Assembly (NCBI RefSeq): GCF_019175385.1
Contig: NC_083338.1
Coordinates: 92,153,777-92,217,776 of the forward strand
Origin: Lycium barbarum
Lineage: Eukaryota > Streptophyta > Magnoliopsida > Solanales > Solanaceae
DNA length: 64,000 nucleotides
Direction: 5' to 3'
The translations under genes were made by a program, and so were the position numbers. The notes below the pieces were generated by a model that did no database searches, was not told where the DNA came from, and saw only the letters and a program-made list of their open reading frames with translations. Positions 1 through 9,218 of the stretch are shown here, piece after piece. The stretch's first letter is position 1. Each line of letters opens with the position of its first letter.

Positions 1-553
1 AATAGGTGGTCCTGACTGGAAGAAAATGGGATTATTTTGTCAGCCTATCAACAATAACCCATATGGAATCATACCTTCGTGGCGTGCGTGGTAAACCTGT
101 AATGAAATCCATATTAATTGCTCCCCACTTCCAAGTCGGAATTTCCATTTCCTGTAACAACCCACCAGGCTTCTGATGCTCGATCTTAACGTGTTGGCAA
201 TTTGGGCATTAAGCAACGAACTCTGCAATGTCCCTTTTCATACCATCCCACCAATATAAACACCTGAGGTCATGATACATCTTTGTTGATCCCGGATGAA
301 CAGAATACCGAGCATAATGTGCCTCTCCCATAATCTGTCGCCGCAGCCCTGCAACATCAGGTACACATAACCTGCCTCTATATAATAATACTCTGTCAGG
401 TGTAATCTCGAATTGGGTCCTCTCTCTATCAAGGGATGCATCTCTGTACAGTGCCAGAACAGGATCCTCGTATTGGTGTCGCTTTACTTCTTCCATAATA
501 GAGGATTCAGCAACTTCTCGGACAGAAACTCTGGTATTTCCAGAATCGGCCAA
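1..553 (-). pseudogene. Element B integrase, N-terminal part (broken)
   Basis: Reading leftward from 553, this segment has the integrase zinc-binding region, with the histidines of the H2C2 finger and the motif YWWDGMKRDIAEFVA. The CPNC cysteine pair follows after a stop codon at about 209-211. The catalytic core begins near 135 with [10 protein letters not shown], containing the first catalytic Asp, and continues off the window. The four residues EFVA occur twice in succession just before the stop, encoded by different codons, so there is a 12-bp insertion relative to the related D copy. At least two stops are present. In a working element integrase inserts the cDNA into chromatin. This copy cannot be expressed whole. 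Confidence 0.85.
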
Positions 554-610
554 ACGGACTCCAAGACTGGCTAGCTGATGAATTTCACGAACTATTTCTT
601 TCCTTTCTGG

Positions 611-1285
611 CTACACGTTGGCCAAGCTGCCCATAGAATTGCGGCTAAGTGCATCTGCTACGACATTGGCTTTCCCAGGATGATATAAAATGTCAACATC
701 ATAATCTTTTAACAACTCTAGCCACCTCCTCTGTCGCAAATTCAGCTCCTTTTGCTTAAAGATGTATTGGAGACTTTTGTGGTCCGTATAAATATCAACA
801 TGAACTCCATATAAGTAGTGCCGCCATATCTTCAAAGCATGAATTACCGCTGCTAATTCCAGGTCATGAGTAGGATAATTCCTTTCGTGCGGTCTGAGCT
901 GCCGGGAGGCATAGGCTATAACTCTGTCATGCTGCATTAATACACAACCTATTCCCACACCAGAAGCATCACAATAAATAACATACCCGTCAGGCCCCTC
1001 GGGAAGAGTTAGAACTGGAGCTGTAATCAACTTTTCCTTCAGCAACTGGAAGTTGCGTTCACAAGCATCGGTCCACTGGAACTTTGTTTCCTTCTGTGTC
1101 AGCTTCGTTAATGGTGCTGCAATCGATGCAAAATTCTCCACAAATCTCCTGTAATACCCTGCTAATCCCAGAAAACTACGTACCTCAGTGGGTGTCGTAG
1201 GCCTAGGCCAATTCTTTACGGCCTCGATCTTCTGTGTAACAATCCGAATACCATCTGCTCCGACGATATGCCCCAAGAATGCCAC
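611..1285 (-). pseudogene. Element B RNase H segment of pol
   Basis: This segment is about 224 codons and is open throughout. It begins with AFLGHIV at the end of RT and passes through the connection region ([17 protein letters not shown]). It then enters an RT-associated RNase H with [34 protein letters not shown] and [11 protein letters not shown], which contain the acidic catalytic residues (Asp, Glu, Asp). It ends with [14 protein letters not shown] before a stop at about 611. RNase H removes the RNA strand during reverse transcription. Stops on both sides separate it from RT and integrase in the same reading direction. Confidence 0.9.
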
Positions 1286-2467
1286 TCAAGTCAACCAGAA
1301 TTCACATTTGGAGAACTTAGCATATAATTTCTGTTGCCAGAGTGTTCCGAGTACTGTCCTCAGATGATCTGAATGCTCCTCTTCTGATCGTGAATAAACC
1401 AAAATATCATCAATAAATACAATCACGAACATGTCTTAGAACGACCGGAATACCCGATTCATCAGATCCATAAACACTGCTTGGGCGTTGGTCAGCACGA
1501 AAGACATTACCCTGAACTCATAGTGCCCATATCGGGTCCTGAACGCAGTCTTCGGAATATCTGCCTCTCTTACCCGCACCTGGTGATAGCCCGAGCACAA
1601 ATATATCTTCGAGAAATACTTAGCAACCTGCAACTGGTCAAATAAATCATCAATCCGGGGGAGGGAATATTTATTCTTTATGGTCACCTTGTTCAGCTGC
1701 CTGTAATCAATGCACATCCGCAGCGACCCATCTTTCTTCCTTACGAACAATACCGGTGCTCCCCAAGGTGATGTACTGGGTCTGATGAAGCCTTTCTCTA
1801 ATAAATCCTTCAGCTGTTCCTTCAATTCTTTCAGTTCTGCAAGTGCCATTCTGTAAGGAGGAATAGATATAGGCTGGGTATCTGGCAGTACATCTATAGT
1901 AAACTCTATTTCCCATTCAGGAGGAAGGCTTGGAAGCTCATCTGGAAATACATCTGCAAATTTATTAACCACTGGAACTGACTGAAGAGTAGGTGTTTCT
2001 GCTTTAATATCATGTACACGAACCAGGTGATAAATATACCCCTTCTGAATCATCTTCCTGGCCTTGAGGTATGAAATAAACTTACCCCTCGGCGATGCTG
2101 TATTTCCTGCCCATTCTATAACTGGTTCCCCTGGAAATTGGAAGCGGACTATCTTTTTCTGACAGTCAACGTTGGTATAACAAGAGGCTAACCAATCCAT
2201 GCCCATAATAACATCGAATTCAGTCATATCCAGCTCTATCAAATCGACTTTAGTGCAACGGCCACCTATAATTACTGAAAAATCTCTATATACCTGTCTT
2301 GCTATAATAGAATCCCCGACCGGTGTAGCCACCTCGAACGGTTCTATCGATTCAGGTTTTATCCCAATTTTACTAGCAACTAGGGCGGAGATATATGATA
2401 AAGTAGAGCCTGGATCTATCAATGCATACACATCTCGGGAAAAGATCAATAATATACCTGTAACCAC
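1286..2467 (-). pseudogene. Element B protease and reverse transcriptase (broken)
   Basis: Reading leftward from 2467, the aspartic protease motif [13 protein letters not shown] lies in roughly the first 30 residues and [13 protein letters not shown] follows. The RT then starts around [20 protein letters not shown], with [18 protein letters not shown] and GYHQVRV. The first frame stops at 1436 with a TAA in place of a sense codon. Immediately after it the catalytic motif FIDDILVY is readable near 1400. A second in-frame TGA lies near 1286. The order gag-PR-RT-RH-IN is typical of Ty3/gypsy. The protease D-P-G-S form is shared with the D, C+ and A+ copies in this window. Confidence 0.9.
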
Positions 2468-2560
2468 GTTTGACGACGCCTCCTGATCCTGTTGCTGGCC
2501 AAGGCATATATGCAGTTCTAAGGACCGCTAGAACTGGAAGCTTCGCCTCAGCCTAAGCGA
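2467..2560 (-). pseudogene. Element B gag C-terminal remnant
   Basis: Just upstream of the protease on the minus strand, the serine-rich gag tail can be read (EASSSSGP, then a stop, then IYALA). The related A+ and C+ copies have the same tail before their proteases. A one-base frame change separates it from the protease frame. No CCHC knuckle or gag core is visible upstream in this element. Confidence 0.6.
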
Positions 2561-3101
2561 CCTCTTTATGGCTTCTAACCACTCCGCATACTCTAATTTC
2601 CTTTAGGTTACCCTAACTTCCTATTTGTCTCTTATATCTACATTTATGGAATTTTTAGTACACTTCCCAGGGGGTCACCCATCCTATAATTTCCCTCACT
2701 CCAGCACGCTTAACCTCAAAATTCTGATGAAATTTGGTGCGTTAATGCTGATATGATTGCGTCCACTTCACCGTATGACCTTTATCACATAATCTGGAGT
2801 AAGTTAGTGTCTTCACAACTTCCAAAATATTCTCGTAACGTCTCCCTCCGAACTAGATAGGGTCTTTTACTTTTCTGACTATGCAATTATCGTATTAGTC
2901 TTTTAAATCCTCAATATTCATTTTTCATCTGTATGTATGACTACCTTGCGTCCGGGGTTTCCAAATTCCCACCGGTGGCGGAGACACCTTAGTCGCCGTT
3001 ACTTATAAATACTGGATCACCGGCCCCATTGGGTTTCCGCTCGCCGCTATTAAATAATGCACTATGGAAGTTGCACATACATAGAAAGTTCCAAAGCGAG
3101 C
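2561..3101. other. Unassigned non-coding segment containing a 5S rRNA relic
   Basis: This 540-bp stretch lies where the gag core and zinc knuckle would be expected. It has no convincing reading frame. Its only recognisable content is the 5S-like segment at 2658-2764 on the minus strand. I could not find matching TG...CA ends with a target duplication, so I cannot say whether it is a Cassandra-type TRIM insertion or an older rearrangement. Confidence 0.5.
2658..2764 (-). pseudogene. 5S rRNA-derived sequence
   Basis: On the minus strand this segment aligns without large gaps to plant 5S rRNA as I know it. It begins GGACGCAATCATATCAGCA, continues with ATCAGAATTTTGAGGTTAAG, and has the box A-like GTTAAGCGTGCT and the box C-like GGATGGGTGACC followed by CCTGGGAAGT. 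It covers about 107 of about 120 nt, and the 3' end has decayed. It is degenerate in the first half and in the middle (GGAAATTATA replaces the usual GAGTAGTACTA), so it is a relic rather than a working gene. The internal Pol III promoter boxes are the best-preserved parts. Cassandra retrotransposons carry 5S sequence in their LTRs and are one possible source. Confidence 0.8.
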
Positions 3102-3581
3102 TCATATACCTGTAGCCGACCGGTCTCTAGTCTGATCTGGTGGGATACTATGTGAAATGTGCTCCTCGTCATCGTCTTCCCGCCATCCGCTCGTCTGATC
3201 TTCATCATCGGTCACATCTGAATCTGAAGAGTATAGATAACCGGGCAATTCCTGGTTTACTGACGGCCAAGATAGGGGACTGGAGTAGTCCGTAACACTC
3301 ATCGGGGAGGCCTGTCTAACGTAGTGCTCCACCACAGGAGCAGCTGGCATAGCCTCGGAAATCTCCTCCTCCGGTGTCCCAGAAGAATACTCGGATGGAT
3401 CTGTATCGTAACTGTCCTCTGTGGGGTCCTCCTCCCTGGGAGTCAGAAACTCTGGAGGAATCGTCGCCGGATCCTCCGAAGGATCAGTCTCAATAGAATA
3501 GCTAAGGCTCCTCTTACTTGATCCTAGAGATACTTTAGGGGCCTTCTTAGCGCCCCCACTATCTGTAGCTGACCTTTTCAT
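3102..3581 (-). CDS. Acidic open reading frame in the gag position of element B (159 aa, function unknown)
   Basis: This ATG-initiated frame of 159 codons lies about 270 bp downstream of the primer site, where gag normally begins. I do not recognise the protein. After a short basic start (MKRSATDSGGAKKAPK) it is very rich in Asp, Glu, Ser and Pro, with runs such as DVTDDEDQ and REDDDEEHIS. It has no gag core, CCHC knuckle, signal peptide or membrane segment. The phrase RSAT occurs near both ends. The other elements here start gag with MPRKKAT- or MPPKGKA-type basic sequence, so this is different. It may be a diverged gag N-terminus or a captured sequence. Confidence 0.5.
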   Translation of the reverse strand: MKRSATDSGGAKKAPKVSLGSSKRSLSYSIETDPSEDPATIPPEFLTPREEDPTEDSYDTDPSEYSSGTPEEEISEAMPAAPVVEHYVRQASPMSVTDYSSPLSWPSVNQELPGYLYSSDSDVTDDEDQTSGWREDDDEEHISHSIPPDQTRDRSATGI

Positions 3582-3853
3582 CTTTCGTCAACCTACAATC
3601 ACCTGTAGGAAACAGAATCAGGAGCGATCTTCCTGGATACTTACACTATTGCTCTCTTTTGGGCATCGCCGTAGACACAACAATTCATTAGAGAGGAACC
3701 ATCCTAATAATACAGCTCTATCACACGATCTAAGATTGAAATAAAGGTCACATCCTAAATGTCCTGTAGCTTCCTGTTTATAGATGTGGTGCACAACACA
3801 CCGATAAACAAGACTCTACTAGACACGGCCTGTAGACATTTCGAGGACGAACC
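3582..3853 (-). other. Element B untranslated leader between primer site and first ORF
   Basis: This leader includes the conserved block also found after the primer site in A+, C+, D and the A copies (TAGAGTCTTGTTTAT, then a GTGTTGTGCACCAC-like segment, then a GATCGTGTGATAGAGC-like segment). That shared leader ties B to the same chromovirus group. No gene is seen here. Confidence 0.7.
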
Positions 3854-3865
3854 GCTCTGATACCA
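3854..3865 (-). other. Primer binding site of element B (initiator Met tRNA)
   Basis: In element sense this reads TGGTATCAGAGC, complementary to the 3' end of initiator methionine tRNA. It lies 4 bp past the LTR end (GTGACA). Confidence 0.95.
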
Positions 3866-4007
3866 CTTTTGTCACGACCCAACCTCGTAGGCCGTGACTA
3901 GTGCCCGAGCTGGACACCCGTACACACTCATTTACCAAATTCGGCATACCAAAGGCTTATCCATATTCGACGTACACTGACTTATGCAGATACAAAGGTC
4001 AGATGTC

Positions 4008-4145
4008 GTCTTAAGCGGTCACATATAACAGATATGTCACACAGAAGCCGACAAGGCTGTCATAAAACACATCACCCCAGAAATACATATACGTATATAT
4101 ATACAAGCCGATAAGGTTGTCGCAGCAAATGGGACCGCTTAAGAC
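4008..4145 (-). other. 13-bp inverted repeat in the U5-side region of B LTR
   Basis: GTCTTAAGCGGTC at 4008-4020 and its exact complement at 4133-4145 could pair into a long-range stem between the R-region hairpin and the primer site. The solo copy at 26218-29136 has the same arms at 26354-26366 and 26476-26489 with one extra base. The other two B copies do not keep it. Confidence 0.6.
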
Positions 4146-4232
4146 GCAAATCACACAAATATAACCGAACAGTAACTATTCACAACCCACATGTATGTCT
4201 ACAGGCCTCTAATACAGAAAACGAAATCATAT

Positions 4233-4251
4233 GACGGGACAGGGCCCCGCC
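4233..4251 (-). other. Conserved LTR stem-loop, B copy 1
   Basis: Element-sense sequence GGCGGGGCCCTGTCCCGTC folds as a 6-bp stem (with one G-U pair) around a GCCCTGT loop. Counterparts occur at 26577-26595, 34222-34240 and 45821-45839 in the other B LTRs. The second stem pair is G-U, G-C, A-U and G-U in the four copies. Confidence 0.7.
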
Positions 4252-6436
4252 GTACCCCTGAATATATACATACATACATATATGCAATAGAAGAGTCTAT
4301 ACCAGAATGTGGGCTCCAGAACAAAAGGAGCACTCCAAAACAGCAAAATAGGTGTCCTAAGCTGGTGGGTCACCAGAACGAGCGTTTGTTATTGCGGGCA
4401 TGAAACGCATCCCCGAAGAAAGGGGATCAGTACAAAATAGGTACTGAGTATATAAAGCATGAAAGACAATAATTAGAATCACAACTGAAATAAGAAGTAT
4501 GGAAAAACAGGTACAAAAATCAGTATACCAAATGCTTACTTTTGAAACACAAATAATGCATATCAAAATCATGCATAGGGCTCAGGAACATGGTCGCCCC
4601 TCCCGTCGCTGGCGCCACAGCATATCATACTCCAGAAGATTTCATATCTCCGTACAACCGCGAAACACATCATAACATCATAGCACATCATACGCCATAA
4701 CACATCATAACGCCGTATATAAGCGGTACCCGACCCTATGGCGAGGGGCTTGGGAAACCATAACACATCATACTGCCGAATATAACATAGTGCGCACGAT
4801 GACAAACCGGCCCGGGACTCGGCGAAAGATGTAAATACAGTATGCACGAGCAGAGTAGTGAGAAACTATATGCAATTTAAAAATATTATTATTTTAGACC
4901 CAACAAATAAGTAAACTAACCGACGCTCGAGGGTTAAGACGATAATCATGTGAAATCCTTTCAAAAGTCGTTAGAGTTATACAAAGGTAAGTCTCGGGGA
5001 CCACGGATGAGTAGCAACCCAATCCGAGCCCGCCTACGAAAGTTACAAACATAATACGCTTTAGAACTCCCTAAGAATGTATCGTAGTGATCAGAGCTCG
5101 TCTATGAAAGTTACGGACATAATTCGACATAAAGCTTTTAGGAGTGAAAATTCTTTACACACATTTATTATCCAATCATACAAAAGGCACAAAAACCATG
5201 GCTCGACTATATTACGAATACTAACATCAAGAAGTGAATAAAAATCGCCGGCATGCTCGGATCTTAAGAATGGAGTTACCCCGAGGCTCGTCTCATAGCT
5301 TACTTGCAACTAGGACATGCCAAAAGAAAGAAAGGTTGGGCTTTACATACCTTGCTCGCTTCCTAAGCTAATCTCCACTCAATTCTCGGGCTCCCCAAGA
5401 TCTACAATAACGTCATTAAATACCAAACGTTAGCTACAAGTAATTACGAATTCAATCCTAAGCTAGCACTTGTCTACAGAAATTTCGGCAGCATCTCCCC
5501 TGTAATTACAACCACCCTGAGAATTCAACTCGGCCAAATTTATCAACAACCATACCAACAATTATTCCAACAATACCAACAATCAATTTAAAACGCATTC
5601 TAACATTAGTAACCCGCTTTTACATAATTCGACGGCATTCCATTTACATTCACTTCAAGTACATACAATCCAGCTAACACCAATGCTAGCACACTCAAAT
5701 ACTAATCCGAAACCATTCAAACAAAACTCAAGAACACTTCAAACAATTTGCACAATATTCAAAACAACCCAACCAAAACTCTACTCCACCCGAAACCTTC
5801 CAAATGTAACAAGAGCAATAACAACACATTTCCTCCTTTCAAATTCATCAACTTCACCAACAATTCTCATGCTAGCCACATTATTTTCCATAAATACAAG
5901 AAGTGGTATTAAAGTCACATTAGCTTCTAAAACAACTCTCCAACAATTACAACTTCAACTAGAATTATTAAAGTTCCATTTCCGTCATATAATCCATTAC
6001 AACAACAACCAAAATACTAAATAAAATTGATTCATTCTCTTCTACAACACACAATACCTACACGGCCACACACTACATATACACGGCCACAACATAACAT
6101 CCATATTTTCATGAATTTCATCCATTTCTACATACTACAACATACACAAATCATCCATAACATATAAAAAGAAAGATTAAATCGTACCTTTTCACCACAC
6201 TTTTCACTTGGCTAGGGTTATGAATTTGCAACAAGGAGTGGTTTAATTGCTCCAACAACTATCTCACGTTAAAGAGGACCTGTCACAACCCAGCTAGGGG
6301 CCGCGACGGGTACCCGGGGCTAACCACCGAGCACCGCTCGCTCTATTACTCACCTTATCCTTTTAATGCCCTGTTTATCACATTTATACTCAAAACATAG
6401 AAAAATCATAGTTCATATGAAAACGTAAATACTTTT

Positions 6437-6459
6437 ATATATATATATATATATATATG
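6437..6459. repeat. TA microsatellite in LTR A1 (about 23 bp)
   Basis: This is a simple TA run. The same site in A2 is about 40 bp (about 18969-19009), in A3 about 100 bp (26057-26159), and in A4 a short run interrupted by a C (38067-38090). Length varies strongly between otherwise near-identical LTRs. Confidence 0.9.
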
Positions 6460-6563
6460 CCTTTAGGCTATCAAAATAATAAATGTACACACACATGAAA
6501 AATGTGAGACGATACTACCCACACTGCGTATTTACAAGCCTCTACTGACATACTGTACATATA

Positions 6564-6582
6564 GACGGAACAAGACTCCGTC
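6564..6582 (-). other. Conserved LTR stem-loop, A1 copy
   Basis: Element-sense GACGGAGTCTTGTTCCGTC is a perfect 6-bp stem with a GTCTTGT loop. Copies lie at 19115-19133 (A2), 29189-29207 (A3, one stem change) and 38195-38213 (A4, one stem change). Confidence 0.75.
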
Positions 6583-6786
6583 ATGCCCAAAATATACATA
6601 TATACCAAAAGAATAAACATGAGCACCTCCGGACAATGTGTTACACCTCAGACATTTCTCCATACTTGTATGATGAGTGGAATGATGAAAAGTTGAGTGA
6701 ATGATGTTTTATTAAGTCGCGAATGGCTAATTAAGAATTTTTGGAAAATAAGAAAGTCGCGAAAAATTTTCTGTCCAGTGGTCGTA

Positions 6787-7034
6787 TATGGCACTATACG
6801 GCCCGTAAAGTGATTTACGGACCGTATAGTGCAATCGTCCTCCAGCATGTCAAAAATCCCAACTTTCTGTAAATGTTGAATATGGTTAAATACGACCCAG
6901 TTTACGGCCCGTAAACCAGGTCGTAAACTCCCATGTCCATCAGCCAAAACTTTCTGTCTTTGAAATGGTTAAATACGACCACAGTGGACGGACCGTAAAT
7001 CAAAATACGGTCCGTATATGGTGGTTTACGACCA
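6787..7034 (+). promoter_or_regulatory. Paired ACGGNCCGT palindromes in A+ LTR
   Basis: Palindrome centres lie at 6802/6821 and 6992/7011, two pairs each exactly 19 bp apart. A further single palindrome starts at 6904, and ACGACC/GGTCGT half-sites lie between. The last centre is about 66 bp upstream of a TTTTAAAAA stretch. The regulatory role is inferred from position only. Confidence 0.65.
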
Positions 7035-8728
7035 CTGTTCATCCCGACAAGAATTCATTAAAGACCAGATTTTGTGATTTTAAAAAGGGACTTAGACTTC
7101 ATATTATTTCATTATTCATCCAACAACTCAAGAGACCTCTAGAACATTCCAAATAATTCCACCACAAGACTTCAAGAGAATTAAAGGGGATATCAAGACC
7201 AACAACACTAATTTCATGGAATCAAGAGTAATAACACATCAAAGGATCTTCTAAGTCAAGAAATTTCCAAGAAGGTGGAACTAGGGCTTTGGCTAATTGA
7301 AGTATTTCCACTTAAGGATTGTTCAACCATCATCCAAGGTAAGTTTCATGATTATTCCAGGTTGTTTGAAGTATTGGAAAGCTTAGACACTTGAAATGTA
7401 GAAGAACATAGAAATGGGTCATTATTGAGTGAATAGTGACATAAGTGAATGATAGTGGAATTGAACTATGAATATTGAAGTGTTGTGAGTACTAATACGT
7501 TATAAATGATGTTTATATCATGAAACAAGCATTAAATGCATGAAAAATGTAAGGACGAGCTAGAAGTAGAAATAAGGGAAAATTGGAGGAAAATGGTAGA
7601 TTTTGCCAAATGTACGTAAATGACGATTGTCGATTATGATATTGCGAGTAATATTATGAATGTTGGGAGTTAATGTAAAACATGAGAAAAATGGTATGAG
7701 CGAAGGAAGTGTTGTCCGACTTCTCCTAGAATTAGCGACGCGTTCTTATAGTCAGTTACTAATGTTGATACGAATTCTCTTATGAAGGAAACGACGTGAT
7801 ATCGACGGAGAACAAGTGAGCGATATCTTAGCTAAACGACCAAGGTATGTGAGGCTAGTCCTTCCTTCTAATGGCATGAATCTTTTAGCTTGAATCCCTA
7901 TTCCTTCCGAGAGTTCTTACATTCTAAGAAGTTAAAAGCTTATGCCTATGAATGTCTATATGAGATAAGTTATACGATATGATGACACTAGAATGATGAT
8001 GATGTTATTCCTTGCCTACACTCACCTTATGTACTAGTCCTTTCAAGGTGAGGCAGAATGTCCATGATGGTTCCATAATGTAATCGGGGGATCACGACCT
8101 TACGTCACCCCGATAGAGTAAAGTTGATCATGAGTCTTATATACGCATTATGATAAGATAAGTATTTTATGATAAGAATATTACTATGAGTATTTATGTT
8201 AAGCATGTCATGATTGCATTCACACCGGGCCTAGTTGGACGGGCAGACACCGCTTCAGCGGGCGGCGATACGGATACACCACGACCTACGGGCGTGGACA
8301 GACACCACTAGTGGGCGGCATGAGATGGTACCCCGGACACGGGAGGCCTGGACGCGGGCTAATATTATTGATTATCACACCGTTCCGACATGGGCGGGCA
8401 GCTTGCATATGATGCATACATGTTATGATGATGAGTAAGACAGAATGCATTACTTCATGTATGATTATCAGTCAGATTCAGTTGTATCATATTGATGTTA
8501 TCCTCATATTACTGATGTTTCCTTTCATTATGTATGCCTCTCATACTCGGTACAATATTCGTACTGACGTCCTTTCTTCGGACGTTGTGTTCATGCCCAC
8601 AGGTAGACAGGGAGGAGAGCTTGGCCCAGGTCCTCAGTAGCTGTCAGCTGATAGATAGCACTCCATTGTTCAGAGGTACTTATGGCGATCCTTTTGATGT
8701 ACATTCATATATGCATATTTTTGGGCAT

Positions 8729-8747
8729 GACGGAGTCTTGTTCCGTC
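8729..8747 (+). other. Conserved LTR stem-loop, A+ 5' LTR
   Basis: GACGGA, loop GTCTTGT, TCCGTC: a perfect 6-bp stem. The 3' LTR copy near 11803-11821 has lost the first pair (AACGGA). Confidence 0.75.
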
Positions 8748-9017
8748 TATGTATTCACTATGTTAGTAGAGGCTCGTAGATACGCAGTGTGGGTTAGATG
8801 GTCTCACAAGATGTTTTCATATATATGTATATTATTTTGATGGCCAAGAGGCAAATGTATATAAAGTATTTATGTTTTGATTAAATATGATTTTCCTACA
8901 ATTAGTATGTAAAATTGATAACAGAGTATTAAATGAGCGAGACAAGCAGTAGAGTGAGCGGTGCTCGGTAATTGCTCCGGGTACCCGTCGCGGCCCCTAG
9001 CTGGGTCGTGACAGAAG

Positions 9018-9029
9018 TGGTATCAGAGC
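9018..9029 (+). other. Primer binding site of A+ (initiator Met tRNA)
   Basis: TGGTATCAGAGC, 4 bp after the LTR end, as in the other chromovirus-like elements here. Confidence 0.95.
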
Positions 9030-9218
9030 AGTTCGTCCTAGGAAGTGTCTACGAGCCATGTCTAGTAGAGTCTTGTTTATGGTGTGTTGCGCGCCATGCT
9101 AATAAACAAGAGGCTACAGGGCATTTAGGAAAATGACCATCTTTTTTCTCATGAGATCGTGCGATAGAGCCATGTCTAGGATTATATCATTCCTAAAAGT
9201 GCGTTATGGTTTCAGAAA

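Larger units (their letters stand above)
3870..6280 (-). mobile_element. Element B 5' LTR, part adjacent to the primer site
   Basis: On the plus strand this begins TGTCACGACCC (the element-sense LTR end) and is cut at 6280 by the A array, whose target duplication GGACC occupies 6276-6280. It holds the conserved stem-loop (4233-4251), a 13-bp inverted repeat (4008-4020 and 4133-4145) and the TTTCGGCAG motif near 5480. The remainder of the LTR is at 40589-41080. The short frames within it are not shared between the four B LTR copies and I do not regard them as genes. Confidence 0.9.
6639..9013 (+). mobile_element. 5' LTR of element A+ (2375 bp)
   Basis: Bounded by TG...CA. In order it contains the palindrome cluster at 6787-7034, a TTTTAAAAA TATA-like stretch at 7077-7085, the conserved stem-loop (8729-8747), and a terminal segment matching the A LTR ends (GGTACCCGTCGCGGCCCC). 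The short frames inside it are not considered genes. Confidence 0.92.

Noticed and set aside
2561..3101. Complete Cassandra TRIM element
   Set aside because: Only one 5S-like copy and no paired LTRs or target duplication seen. Kept only as a 5S-derived relic.
3600..3650. Possible intron in the B leader (GTAAGTAT...TTTCCTACAG on the minus strand)
   Set aside because: The interval is only about 45-50 nt, below the usual minimum for plant introns, and no transcript evidence is available.
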